DNA of 64,000 nt. Origin: Trichobilharzia regenti. Its lineage: Eukaryota > Platyhelminthes > Trematoda > Strigeidida > Schistosomatidae. The stretch covers positions 147,451,632-147,515,631 of the forward strand of contig OX235270.1 of assembly GCA_944472135.2 (NCBI GenBank). The letters are read 5' to 3'. The notes below the pieces were generated by a model, which was not told the DNA's origin, made no database searches, and saw only the letters and a list, made by a program, of their open reading frames with translations. This document shows positions 43,871 to 53,717 of this stretch, piece after piece. A program made the translations under genes and the position numbers. Position 1 is the stretch's first letter. Each line of letters opens with the position of its first letter.

Positions 43871-44639
43871 CTATTACTTGATTTCATTCCACTTCACTGC
43901 ATCTTCTGTTTCTTCATTATTTTAATTTTTGACAATATAACCTACTTTTAAGATCCTAATACCGATTCACTTCTCTAATAATCTTTTTAAATTTTTTAAT
44001 TATTCCGCTTCAATTCAATCTCCTTAAAAATTGCGTTAATTTCTTATCATATGTATACTGTCTAGGCAACTTTCTGTGCCACACTGAATGCCTTTTACCG
44101 TGATATGAAAACGACTGTAAATCTTGATAATGAAGTGTGGTTGAAAAAGTGGAGATATTACTTCACTGAACAAAAAGGGCAGAAAAAAGTAATTTTATTT
44201 GTGTGTGTGTGTTACTACATTCAAAAAAACATCAGGCTGTTGACTTCTCTGGTTAATATACAACTAGATTTATTCATGGTTTTTAGCAGTCTGAAGTAAG
44301 AATTATCTCAAGTTGACACTGTAAAGTATCCAAGCTGTACAGTGGAACCATAAACGTTTTGTATTAACTTCATGAAACTTTCAGTCTAAGGTTTGAAGGA
44401 GATAATGAATTTTGACAATAAGTAGTAGGACACCAAAACGCATAGACATAAAATTAATAGTCAAATGAATATAAGTTGTTGGAGAACAACAGTATTTCCA
44501 CGTTTCGAATGTCCGATATTTCTTTAAATTGCACTGTGACCAAGTCTAAAGTGAAAAGCGTTTTTTTTATACGAATGAGAAAAGGGAAATGAATGTTTCA
44601 TGGGCTCATTAAAATAGAACTGTATCCAGGTGAAAACTG
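43868..44639. other. No clear gene
   Basis: AT-rich; a 64-codon frame at 44105-44299 has no recognised motif. Confidence 0.4.
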
Positions 44640-45190
44640 ACAAAGTGTTAGTGGAGACAACAAAGACAGAGTATCAAGTGAAAAAAGAATTGATGAAAAT
44701 ACCATACCAAATAAAAGCAAACACTTATCGCCAACAACGACAGTAATCTAAGAGAAGTCATCTCTACCATTTACCTAGACATACTATCGATTTGACTACA
44801 AACTGCATAGATGAAGACGTCAGAGACAGGATTGGAAAGGCAAGACAGACTTTCATTACTTGTAGATCATCCTGGAAATCGTCTACACTCAGCATACATG
44901 ACAAAATCCGGACTTTCAACACCAATGTTAAGTCTGTCAATTCTTCCATACAATTGAAAAACTTCACGCGAGAGCATCATGGAAAGCATCTCCAATAGGC
45001 TACAGCCCTTCGTCGAAAGCTGCTTCCACTTGATAATAAAGATGAGATGGCTGATTGGAAACGACAACCCTAGAAAACAATCAAGAACCTACCGCCTGAA
45101 AATATGCACAAGAAAGTGGGGATTCATTGAACACACGCTGAGAAGATAGTTGAGTGAAATCACGCATCAATTCCACGACTGAAATTGAAA
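44640..45190 (+). mobile_element. Diverged RTE fragment
   Basis: Contains DEDVRDRIGKARQTFITCRS, SWKSSTLSIHDKIRTFNTNV and later RKWGFIEHTLRR in shifted frames. It is an RTE thumb and C-terminus, older than the RTE-1 copies. No AAT tail. Confidence 0.7.
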
Positions 45191-45564
45191 TAAGTGTTAT
45201 GCACTGCTACTGAGTGGTTAATAGTAGTTTTCCCCGTCGCCAATTATGTGATGTACTCGTCGAGTAGTTAATAGTCCTGACGCGTAAGGAGGGAAATCAG
45301 AAAGCCACCAGGTTTACGATGATACGTGTATTTTCCAGACAAGGAAATTGAATGTCACACAAGTGTGTGAGTGGAAGGGTACTTAGATGTACGAAATGTA
45401 CGGACAAGTATGAACAAGAATCCAGTACAAAAGTATATATGAAAATGTCTAATACACATGAACCAATAAATAACCAGTTTTAACATGATTGGTTGTAATG
45501 TCATGTGATAACAAGATCATACATTGTTTATTTAGTTAGTGGACAGACAAAAGCATATTGTCAG
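45191..45564 (+). repeat. Unknown dispersed repeat, copy 2 (left part)
   Basis: Same repeat as 41590-42025, with an added piece near 45225-45275. Interrupted at about 45565 by a non-LTR 3' end; continues at 45889. Confidence 0.75.
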
Positions 45565-45888
45565 TTATAATAATAATAATGGTAAAGCTTTATTTAAGAC
45601 AGTATGCGAGTATACGGTACAAAAATTTTCAGCGTATTAAGTTCCAAAGTACTTTTTTCTTCACACAGGATTCACATGTAAAGTAATAATCTGAAGTATA
45701 TCCTCATTTCGTTGAAGAATTGTACAGCGTTTACTTGGGTGCAAGTTAAATCATCGCGCAAGTTTATGTATAGGTCATTTGATACAACTGGAAGATTAAA
45801 ACAACGATAAATCCAGATGAAATTAAGCATTTTGGAGGAAAGTAATTTCGGTAGCCCAATGATTTAAGCAGGCCGCCGATGACAGATA
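45565..45888 (-). mobile_element. Non-LTR retrotransposon 3' end, nested insertion
   Basis: Minus strand. In own orientation it ends with AATAAAGCTTTACC and ATTATTATTATT-type repeats at 45565. A plus-strand relative lies at 54850-55165. It splits the repeat above: the sequence before 45565 and after 45888 is continuous in copy 1. The coding part is absent or unrecognised; family uncertain, possibly CR1-like. Confidence 0.7.
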
Positions 45889-45965
45889 TCGATCCATTTA
45901 CACGTAGCGAAATATGACAGACTGTCAAAAACAAAACACACATCATGTGGATACATATCAATAAG
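45889..45965 (+). repeat. Unknown dispersed repeat, copy 2 (right part)
   Basis: TATCGATCCATTTACACGTA to ATGTGGATACATATCA, matching 41940-42010. Confidence 0.75.
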
Positions 45966-46449
45966 AAATGCCAAGTTGGCAACTGATCTGGAGGAGAAGA
46001 CGCAAGCTTAAGGGCAGCCATGAAGTCAGCTAAATAGAGACCTAGGGACTCAAGGCAGTAATAATAATTCATTGTTGTATAACATAAAACAACGATACTC
46101 TTACCAGAGTAGAGTCTACAGTCATCTGAAAGAATAAAGGACCAAACCATAATCAATGATGAGATACAAATCCTGATACTCAGATTTGAAACAAACGGTA
46201 CTGATTGAGATTTTAAGCTACTACCAGCATATCAACTGGTTCTTCTTCATATAGTGTGAATTTAATGTCATTCATGTAATACACTCCAATACGCCAACAC
46301 TTTAGCTTTTATATATTTATGAATGAATTGAAATGAAAAGAGTAATAGCAGAATAAACTCACAGATTAAAAATAAGTAATCAAAACTCAGAAGTGAATAC
46401 TACCTTAGTTTCACTTTACAGATAAGTAGTTACAAAAACCTTCAGTCTG
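45966..46449. other. No clear gene
   Basis: AT-rich. A 130-codon minus frame (45764-46156) crosses the junction with the nested insertion and is chimeric. Confidence 0.4.
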
Positions 46450-46720
46450 CACCAAAGAAAGGACTAGACACATCACGCTAGTTACCAGTGTACAATCAAA
46501 GTTTCCCCTTCAGTCCTACAGGATTTTAATCGAGAACCCGAATAGCTGGTGATAATATCTCTGCCTGCTGGTATCACTGGATAACGCGCGTTCAAATCTG
46601 AAAAGGAGGCACATGAGTTCCTTCAATGTGGTTTCAGATTGGTCTTGCTGACTAGTGAGTGCCAACTAGCACGAAATCTAGGTCCGGTTGAGGCTTCCTC
46701 TGGCTGATTGCCTCCAACCA
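46450..46720 (+). mobile_element. SINE-D, second copy
   Basis: GAAAGGACTAGACACATCAC, degraded tRNA-like part (GAACCCGAATAGCTGG), then the hammerhead segment: CTGACTAGTGAG, GTGCCAACTAGCAC (a 4-bp helix II) and GAAATCTAGGTCC. Extra bases interrupt CTGANGA, so cleavage is not expected. Helix II is better paired than in the copy at 35155. Confidence 0.7.
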
Positions 46721-46739
46721 TCTAGTATACAATTCAATT

Positions 46740-46975
46740 AACATTTCCCTGTCGATTGATTGAATCCAAGTGCTCGGTCTCAAACTGATATGTCGGCTCC
46801 TGATGCAGATGCTTCGACGATGTCTGGTGATTTAACCTGAAGTCACTTGGTGGATAATGAGTGGCAGTGGAACTCAGAATAAACCGCATTTCGTTCTATT
46901 CGGAACTCGTCATTTGAGAATGCATCTGCGTTCCCCACTGAGTCCAATCAGTTGGTAGGGAAATCTTAACTAAAT
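46740..46975 (-). mobile_element. Sma SINE, degraded hammerhead
   Basis: Own orientation shows ATGACGAG in place of CTGACGAG, and CGAAATGCGG. The 3' part (ATCAATCGACAGGG-like, CCGACATATCAG) also matches Sma. Confidence 0.6.
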
Positions 46976-46989
46976 TAAATAATTAATAA

Positions 46990-47135
46990 GACGTATTGCC
47001 CAAGAGGTGGTGGCTCTTGTGGACCAAGTGGTCTACGCTTTGACGTTTGATACAATTGTTTCAGGGCTCAATCCTGAAGTTGAAACACCATCATTAACAA
47101 AGGATGAACATCCTGAATTCCACTGCTAGCCATCA
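46990..47135 (+). mobile_element. Sma SINE, hammerhead deleted
   Basis: GTGGTGGCTCTTGTGGACCA with AAGTGGTCTACGCTTTGACG (A-box region), then CATCCTGAATTCCACTGCTA directly, so the ribozyme core between them is missing. Confidence 0.65.
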
Positions 47136-47309
47136 CCCCAACCCCACCTCGGAATAAAAAATCATGGGGGTACTTACAAAATTTTAAGTATTTATCCAGT
47201 TTTGTTTTTAAACATAAACATGCAGAAATTGGTTCAGAGTTTAAGTGGTATACTCGCGAAATTTGATATAACCACTTAACATTATCAATAAAGAAACAGA
47301 AATATGAAC

Positions 47310-48368
47310 ACGGAAAGTACTATCGCCAATGATTTTCCTGATTGCAGTAGACTGGATAATGCGACAGACAAAGGTCAATGAGGAAGCAGGCATAAAATGG
47401 ACTCACACAAAAATAGAACTTCGAGGATATGAACTTCGCCAGCGATGATATATGTCTGATTTCCCACAAACTGGAAGATATGCGAGTGAAAAGCAACGAG
47501 CTGGCAGAACAAGCATCTAAGATAGGACTTCAAGTGACCATAGATAAAACAGATGTGGTGATGAACATTCCTGGCCAACACCAACAACAGCAACAGACGA
47601 CAGTCAGCCTGCATAAATGGGAGGAACCTGAAAGAAACAACCTCCTTCACCTACCCACCTACCTACCTACTTACCTACCTACGTACTTACCTCCCTGCCT
47701 ACCTACCTACCTACCTACCTGCCTACCGACCGACCGACCTACCTACCCACATGGAAGCATCGTTTCAACTACAGGCCGACGGAACTGACGAGGATATCGA
47801 AGCCACAATCGGAAAAGCAAGACAAGCTTTCATTACTCTTAAGTCTGTGTGGAGGTCAGTAGTGCTCAGCATCAAACAATAGATCCGGATTCTCAACTCC
47901 AATGTGAAGTCAGTCAGTGCTACTCACCATACGGATCAGAGACTTGCACTGCGGATCATGAAGAGAATCCGAAGCAAACTACACATGTCTTCATTCAGTA
48001 TTCAAGATCAGATGGCCGGCCAGAAAACATCAGCAACAGAGAGGGATATCTGGGAGCTAACCAAGCAGGAACCGATTGTGCAACAAATAAGCAGGAAGAA
48101 ATGGAGATGGATTGGATTGTGGCCATACTATAATGGAACCATTAAGTGACATCACTAGACAAGCCATTTCTCGAGTGGAACCCGAAAGGGAAGCGGGTGG
48201 CGAGTTGGTCGTCAGTGCAAGGGTGACTTGGAGAAGGTCATGTGAAGAGGAGATGAAAGCGTGCTGGCGGACTTGGAGTGGGGTGAAAACGTTGGCAGAT
48301 GGAGACGTGGGCGGCTGAAGCCGTATGTTTCTCTAGGAATTAAAGGATTTAATAGTAATAAATAATAA
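47310..48368 (+). mobile_element. RTE-1b copy with long CTAC microsatellite
   Basis: From the RT catalytic region (NFASDDICLISHKLEDM in frame 47429-47788) to the 3' end at about 48368. RTE-1b marks: SLHKWEEPERNNLLHLP, a CTAC-rich run of about 90 bp (47650-47750), and the duplicated CAGT at SVSATHHTDQRLALR. Non-coding. Confidence 0.85.
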
Positions 48369-48842
48369 TTGCTAAATACTCTTCATGCAAATCAAGTCAG
48401 CTAATACGATCACGTTTCCTGTTAACAATAACTGATCGCCAAATTAGATGTGGACGCTCACTTTTACGAAAACTGTACTTCTCGAACATTTTATTCATTG
48501 TTAAAAAAAGCATTCAGAATAGGTTATTTTGTTGTCAGACAATTTATGGTAAGTTGAATGTCTATATTTCCTATCATTTTATATTATGAGCTGCATCCAC
48601 CTACAAAGTAGCCTTTTTAACTGCAACATGTTTCTTCTATTTATTCCTATTTGAAAATGTCATATATAAAGCATTAAGAATTACTTAAAGTAAGATAACA
48701 TGATATATTTTCCTTATTACCAGAATTACCTTTAACAAACTACAGCAACAACTACAACAGTTATCCAAATGCTAAATGATTAAAAATGCTAATTAAAATT
48801 TTTTTCAAAACACTAATTACTACTGATCAAAGAAGAATAGTA
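48369..48842. other. No recognised feature
   Basis: AT-rich; nothing supported. Confidence 0.4.
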
Positions 48843-49535
48843 TTTTCGATAACCTGCTTTTCATCATCAGGTTTTACAGTTGTATATCCACACCCACAAC
48901 AGTGAATGAATGAATTAGTGTTATTAACAACATTAATGTTGTTGTTGTTGTTTAAATAACATCGAATCAATAATACCTAGCTGTGTTGCTCTAGGAGATT
49001 GATTTTTCATGCTCACTCGAGAACATCTCCCAGTGTGGTTGAATAAAGATGTAGTTAGAAATATAAAACAGTTCGATATTAGACCACCTGGTTCTAACCG
49101 GCCGGTCACAAAGTCAGCAATCATTGGAGAATCCTTTTCTATCATCATCTAGTGGGTACGAAATAACAAATCGTCAAAAAAAAATCCAGTTACTGTATAC
49201 TCCAAACAGCAGAGGCCATCGCGATTCGCGTGAAACAACCAGTGCTTTGTTTGCTAAACAAGCAAGTCCAGCTAGCCACCATATGTGTTCTGGCCTTCAG
49301 TAGAGATTATAAATTCATGAATCTGTATCATTATTTTTCCTGATTTCTCTGACATTCAGTGTGTGTTGTTATGTTGATGCTATTGAACTGTAATCCATTG
49401 GCGTTACTATTATTATTGACTCGATGTTATTTAAACAAAAACATTAATGTTGTTCATAACACTAATTCATTCATTCACTATTATGCATGGACATATAACT
49501 GTAAAGCCTGATGATGAAAAGCAGGTTATCGAAAA
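48843..49535. repeat. Inverted repeat with 130-bp arms
   Basis: Arms 48843-48973 and 49408-49535 are imperfect reverse complements. They share GAATTAGTGTTATTAACAAC, ACATTAATGTTGTT and, at the outer ends, the pair TTTTCGATAACCTGC and GCAGGTTATCGAAAA. About 435 bp lies between, with no recognised coding sequence. The layout resembles the flanks of the PLE at 50985-53717, but I see no RT here. Confidence 0.7.
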
Positions 49536-50104
49536 GAGTACATTTTGTCCAGTAACCATTTTATCCTATTTTTTCTTGAAAAAATCTCTCTTAATTATCC
49601 ATTAGAAGAAGCATTTCGTCTAACAGAGTTGTATTTTATTCATTTTTTGCACTTTAAGGAATAGAATGATTAGACATTGGGATAAAATAAATATCATTGC
49701 GCCTAGTTTCAGTCTTTCAGGCAATGTCTTTATTCTTCTTCAGCAGTTGAAGCTACCTGGTTGTAGTTGACCGGCACCAAAGCTTTAGATCTAAGTATCT
49801 GGCTTACTGTTATTCATCAGCAGTTTGAACTTGCAGCCAGTTGCCTAGAATGATTCAGCAGCAGCTCAGTGTACTGTCATGAAGCTTAATGTCTTCATAT
49901 CAATTTTATCCATTTGATAATAAATCGGCTGCGTAGATATGATAGTGCTTGACACAATGGCATTTGACATAAGATAATATTAGTGATAATTAACCTTATA
50001 ATACTTTGAATCAATAGAAATATATGTTGGGATGTAAAGAAATACTTACTTTTCTCATTGATGATTTTTGAAAACTTACTTGTTCAACACTCGGGCAACA
50101 ATAT
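49536..50104. other. No recognised feature
   Basis: AT-rich; nothing supported. Confidence 0.4.
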
Positions 50105-50505
50105 TACTATTATTGTTCCGTTGGGTTCCTAGTGGAACATAGGGCTTCAACTGCACGTCTCTCCACTTGCCACTTCTGTCTTCCTTCTGCTGTACTTTTC
50201 ACCTGCATCCATCCATGTTAGTCCATACTGTTTCAACTCGTCTTCACACACCCGATCTCCTCCTGCCTGTCACCCTTGCACTGACGTCCCACTCGCCGCG
50301 CACTTCCCTTTCGGCCTGGTTCCACTCGAGAAATGGCCTGCGTTACGACATCGTGCGTAACGCACGATGTCACCCAGCGGCCTCCTCAGCGAGTGTCCAA
50401 TCCATCTCAAACCACTTTCTCCTGCATATTTGTTGGTTGGCGATTGGTTCTTGTTTTGTTTGTTTGTTCCCATACTTTCTTGTTGGTGATTATTTGTGGG
50501 CAACA
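50105..50505 (-). mobile_element. RTE-2 3' end fragment
   Basis: TTACTATTATTGTTCCG then TTGGGTTCCTAGTGGAACAT, followed by the C-terminal region as at 14300 and 59756. Truncated near 50505. Confidence 0.8.
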
Positions 50506-50589
50506 ATATGAAGACATTTAAATGCAAAAAGTGGTGCCAAATATGTGATTATACTTGCCACTAATAACTGAGGAAGATCTTTCCCTTTT

Positions 50590-50800
50590 TACTATGGTAT
50601 CCACATTCTTCTTACTCTCATTCCTTTCTTTCTGGGTGGAACATGTGTGTTGCTTGTACATGATGGGTTTTTTTAGCTTCATGCTTCACCTTTCTTACAC
50701 TTTTTTCTGAGCTAAAATCTAACAGGCGGGGTTTAACAGTGCACTAACTTGGATTCGGACCTGGATCTAATGTATAGTTTGACGCATATCCTATCTATAT
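50590..50800 (-). mobile_element. Possible SINE-C, diverged
   Basis: TGGGTGGAACATGTGTG, TTAGCTTCATGCTTCACC and a degraded tRNA-like end (ATTCGGACCTGGATC) match SINE-C in order. Weak. Confidence 0.4.
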
Positions 50801-50984
50801 TTCGAACTGGTGCAGACAAAAAACGCAGCAAAATATTGAACTTGAAAATTATTTGCAAAGCTTAAAATAAACATAATCAAAGTTTAATATCTTGAAAAGT
50901 TCATATGAACTGTGATCAAGATTTGACCGGATAGTTGCAAAATAATTGAGCGCTGAGTGAGAAGTAGACATCTGTAAAAAAAAT

Positions 50985-51434
50985 TATATTTGTAAAATCT
51001 CAGAGAAATTGTGAAATGATTAATTCCAACGTTTCCTGTGTTCGGCAATCTGGTCTGAACTTCTTCTTCAGGGAAATTAATCGAAATTAACATAACAAAG
51101 GTTTATATATAAAAGGGACACCTCTTGTTTTTTAAAATTTTGTCCAATCATGAGTCATGCAACAGGTATCAGTATGTATAATAAATAAATAGAATTGTAT
51201 GTTTATATATAAAAGTACATCTCTTATTTTTCAATATGAATCAAGAAACAGCTATCAATAGGTATACTAAACAAAACAAAACAAAAATTGTATGAACTAT
51301 GATCAAAACATTTTTGACCTCAGACTTTCAAAATTTGTCTACTTTTGTTAAAATATATGTGTATATGCAGTATACAATGCTGTGTGTGTGTATGTTTGTG
51401 TGGGTGTACAGTCACAAAACATTTGCCATTCTCA
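50985..51434. repeat. Outer left inverted arm of the PLE composite
   Basis: Reverse complement of the PLE 3' region at about 53380-53717: both contain GAACACAGGAAACGTTGG-type sequence, CCAATCATGAGTCATG and the CA/GT-rich stretch near 51381-51405. It contains an internal duplication near 51100-51240. Confidence 0.8.
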
Positions 51435-51480
51435 TATGAGTTGCGATCAAGATTTGACCAGATATACAACTGGTGGATGG

Positions 51481-51545
51481 TGGTTAGCAGTGGAATCCAG
51501 GATGCGTATTTCGTCCTATTTGGGACTCGTCATATGGATGTACCT
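51481..51545 (-). ncRNA. Sma hammerhead, probably inactive
   Basis: Own orientation: ATGACGAG (C of CTGANGA changed to A), helix II GTCCCAAATAGGAC well paired, CGAAAT, then TACGCATCCTGGATTCC. The core C change should abolish cleavage. Confidence 0.65.
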
Positions 51546-51689
51546 GCATCTCTCAGTGAGTGATGATATTCTCACTGAGGCTCGAACCCAGTGGCCATAG
51601 TTTCAAACGTCAAAGCGTTATCTACTAGACCACTTGGGCCACGAGAGCCACCAGCCTTAGTGGGAACATCATCACTCACTGAAAAATGC

Positions 51690-51745
51690 AGGTACATCCA
51701 GCTGACGAGTCCCGAATGAGACGAAGTGCGCATCCTGGATTCCAC
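51690..51745 (+). ncRNA. Sma hammerhead ribozyme, core nearly intact
   Basis: Helix I ATCCAG (51696-51701) pairs with CTGGAT (51735-51740). CTGACGA (51702-51708) is intact. Helix II GTC/GAC is short (three pairs). GAA (51723-51725) is followed by G, which pairs with U in helix III (GTGCGCAT). The cleavage triplet is ATC (51732-51734). Known S-alpha ribozymes have GAAA and a longer helix II, so this copy may be weak. Activity untested. Confidence 0.65.
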
Positions 51746-51954
51746 TGCTAGCCACCATCCACCAATTGTATACTAATTAAATGCCCAGGCATCGTCGAAG
51801 CATCTGCACAGGAAGCCAACATGTCAACCTGAGACCGAGCACTTCAGTCCAATCAATCGACGGGAAAATCAAAAATTCAATTCAATTTGACCAGATAGTT
51901 GCAAAATAATTGAGGTTTTTATAAATATAATTTAATTTTTTTATAAATTTGTTA

Positions 51955-52228
51955 TTCTCTTCATAAGAAGACGTAGACAATCGGGAATCTGACCAAATGT
52001 GACTACTTGTTCATACATATCAAATTTTATTTATTAGTCAGGATTTGCCATGCATCAGCTAACATCACACCTTCACGTCTGTTTAAACTGTCGGGATTCA
52101 CCTATATATGTAGGGCTTCTGCAGTCAGTCTTTCTTGATATGAACCAAAACCTTGCTTTCTGTAAAACCTTAGTTTTATCAAAGTCGATTTTGTGTCACG
52201 TTTCTACTGAATGTAGTGCAATCGTTGA
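51955..52228. repeat. Inner left inverted arm of the PLE composite
   Basis: Reverse complement of the PLE end at about 53073-53375: ATTTATTAGTCAGGATTT, CATGCATCAGCTAA and AAGTCGATTTTGTGTCACG. It joins the RT frame near 52228-52235. Confidence 0.85.
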
Positions 52229-52234
52229 GGGGTT

Positions 52235-53044
52235 CTTTATCGTCAAACAGGAGGCATTGCTATGGGATCACCGGTATCTCTGCTAGTCGACAATCTGTCA
52301 ATGCACTCATTAGAAACAAATGCAATTATGGGATGCCCTAGTCCCCCAAAGATGTGGTTAAGATATGTAGATGATACCTTCATCATAATTAAACGTAGTT
52401 TGTTAAATGAACTTTTTCACTTAATAAACAATATGTCAGAAACCATCAAGTTCTCCAAAGAGGTTGAATCCGATGAAAATGAGTTGCCATTCCTGGACTG
52501 TTTAGTAAAAAGAAAATTAGACGGAAAATTTAAAATAGACATTTTCAGAAAGCCAACAAATTCGGATAGATACATAGATTACCATTCAACTCACCCATTT
52601 ACCACCAAAGTAACTGTGGCCAAGAATCTGATCAACAGAGCCAAACGTCTAGTTACTGAGGAGGAAGATATTAACAAGGAACTAAAATTAGTTCAATCCG
52701 CTCTTGAATCAAATAATTATTATAAAGCCTTCATAAAAAGATACTTAAAATGTGAAGATAAGGATGAATCAAAACCTGTTGCTAAGAATTGGGTTAGTAC
52801 AGCGGTGGTTCTTTACCGCAAAGAAACATCCAATGAAATAAAGCGAATTCTTAACGAACAAAACATAAGAGTGTACTTTCGTGCATCTAACACCTTAAGT
52901 TCATTGCTGGTGAAGTTTAAGGATAAAATAGAAGAAGAAAACCAACAGAATTGTGTATACCACATAAATTGTGGGGATTGTAACGCCGTATATGTAGGAG
53001 AAACTTCCAGACAGGTAAATATAAGAGTGAAAGAGCAAAAGTAA
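52235..53044 (+). pseudogene. Penelope-like RT and partial GIY-YIG, 5'-truncated
   Basis: The best PLE coding stretch here. From 52235 the frame gives LYRQTGGIAMGSPVSLLV (RT motif before the catalytic box; the same frame as ATG 52262), then LRYVDDTFI (YVDD at 52364-52375, residues 35-38 from 52262), NELPFLDCLVKRK, FRKPTNSDRYIDYHSTHPFT, and the GIY-YIG start CVYHINCGDCNAVYVGETSR. A TAA at 53042-53044 ends it inside the endonuclease. The remaining C-terminus is present 3' but frameshifted. The 5' RT motifs are replaced by an inverted 3' fragment. PLE proteins reverse-transcribe at chromosomal nicks or ends. This copy is inactive. Confidence 0.9.
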
Positions 53045-53072
53045 TGTCTAAAGGTAGTTCCAAAGACCTTTG

Positions 53073-53717
53073 AAGACTTAAAGATGCTAGAAAACAACTA
53101 ACTCAGCAATTGCACTGCATTCGATAGAAACGTGACACAAAATCGACTTCGATAAGACTAAGGTTATGGTTCGTATAAGGAATGATTGACTGCAGAAGAC
53201 CTGCATATATTGGTAAATCCCAACAGTCTGAAGAGACGTGAAGGTGTGTGATTTTAGCTGATGCATGGGAAATCCTGACTAATAAATAAAAATTGGATAT
53301 GTATCAGCAAATAATCATACTTGGTCGAAAATCCCTGATTGTCTATATCTTCTTATGGATAGGCTAACAAATGTTTTATGACTGCTCACCCACACACATA
53401 CACGCAAACACCATTGTATACTGCATATACACATATATTTTAAGAAAAATAGACTAATTTTGACAAATTTGAGGTCCAATTTTGACCACATTTCATAAAA
53501 TTTTGTTTATTATGCAACATTCTGATGTCTGTTTCATGACTCATGATTGGACAAAATTTTTAAAAACAAGTGATGTCCCCTTTTTTGTATATAAACCTCT
53601 GTTACGTTGATTTCGATTAATTTCCCTAAAGAAGAAGAAGTTCTGACCAGATTGCCGAACACAGGAAACGTTGGAATTAATCATTTCACAATTTCGCCGA
53701 GATTTTACAAATATAAC
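53073..53717 (+). mobile_element. PLE 3' region, right inverted arm
   Basis: Holds decayed GIY-YIG C-terminal coding (about 53073-53260) followed by a 3' untranslated part. The whole segment is mirrored to the left of the RT. The frame at 53607-53792 (NFPKEEEVLTRLPNTGN) is found mirrored at 50884-51093 and is a by-product. Confidence 0.8.

Larger units (their letters stand above)
51465..51884. mobile_element. Head-to-head Sma SINE pair between 13-bp target-site duplications
   Basis: The minus part (about 51465-51655) contains the tRNA-like head (A box 51628-51641, B box 51579-51588) and a hammerhead. The plus part (about 51656-51884) contains a second hammerhead and the 3' tail. The pair is bounded by identical ATTTGACCAGATA at 51452-51464 and 51885-51897. 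The two halves overlap in content, so they came from two copies or a dimeric RNA. The host is a copy of PLE-associated sequence (compare 50905-50955). Confidence 0.85.

Noticed and set aside
45764..46156. 130-codon minus-strand frame resembling a membrane protein
   Set aside because: It crosses the junction between an unknown repeat and a nested retroelement end, so it cannot be an ancestral gene.
49501..49535. Hammerhead-like CTGATGA and CGAAA in an inverted-repeat arm
   Set aside because: The sequence between them does not form helix II, and no cleavage triplet with a proper helix III is visible.
51040..51080. Hammerhead-like pattern in the PLE 3' region (CTGAAGA and GGAAACGTTGG on the minus strand)
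   Set aside because: PLEs can carry such ribozymes, but here helix II is too long and unpaired. Left as possible but unsupported.
52050..52286. 78-codon plus frame before the PLE RT
   Set aside because: It lies in the inverted left arm and is antisense to PLE 3' coding sequence. The RT frame is a different one.
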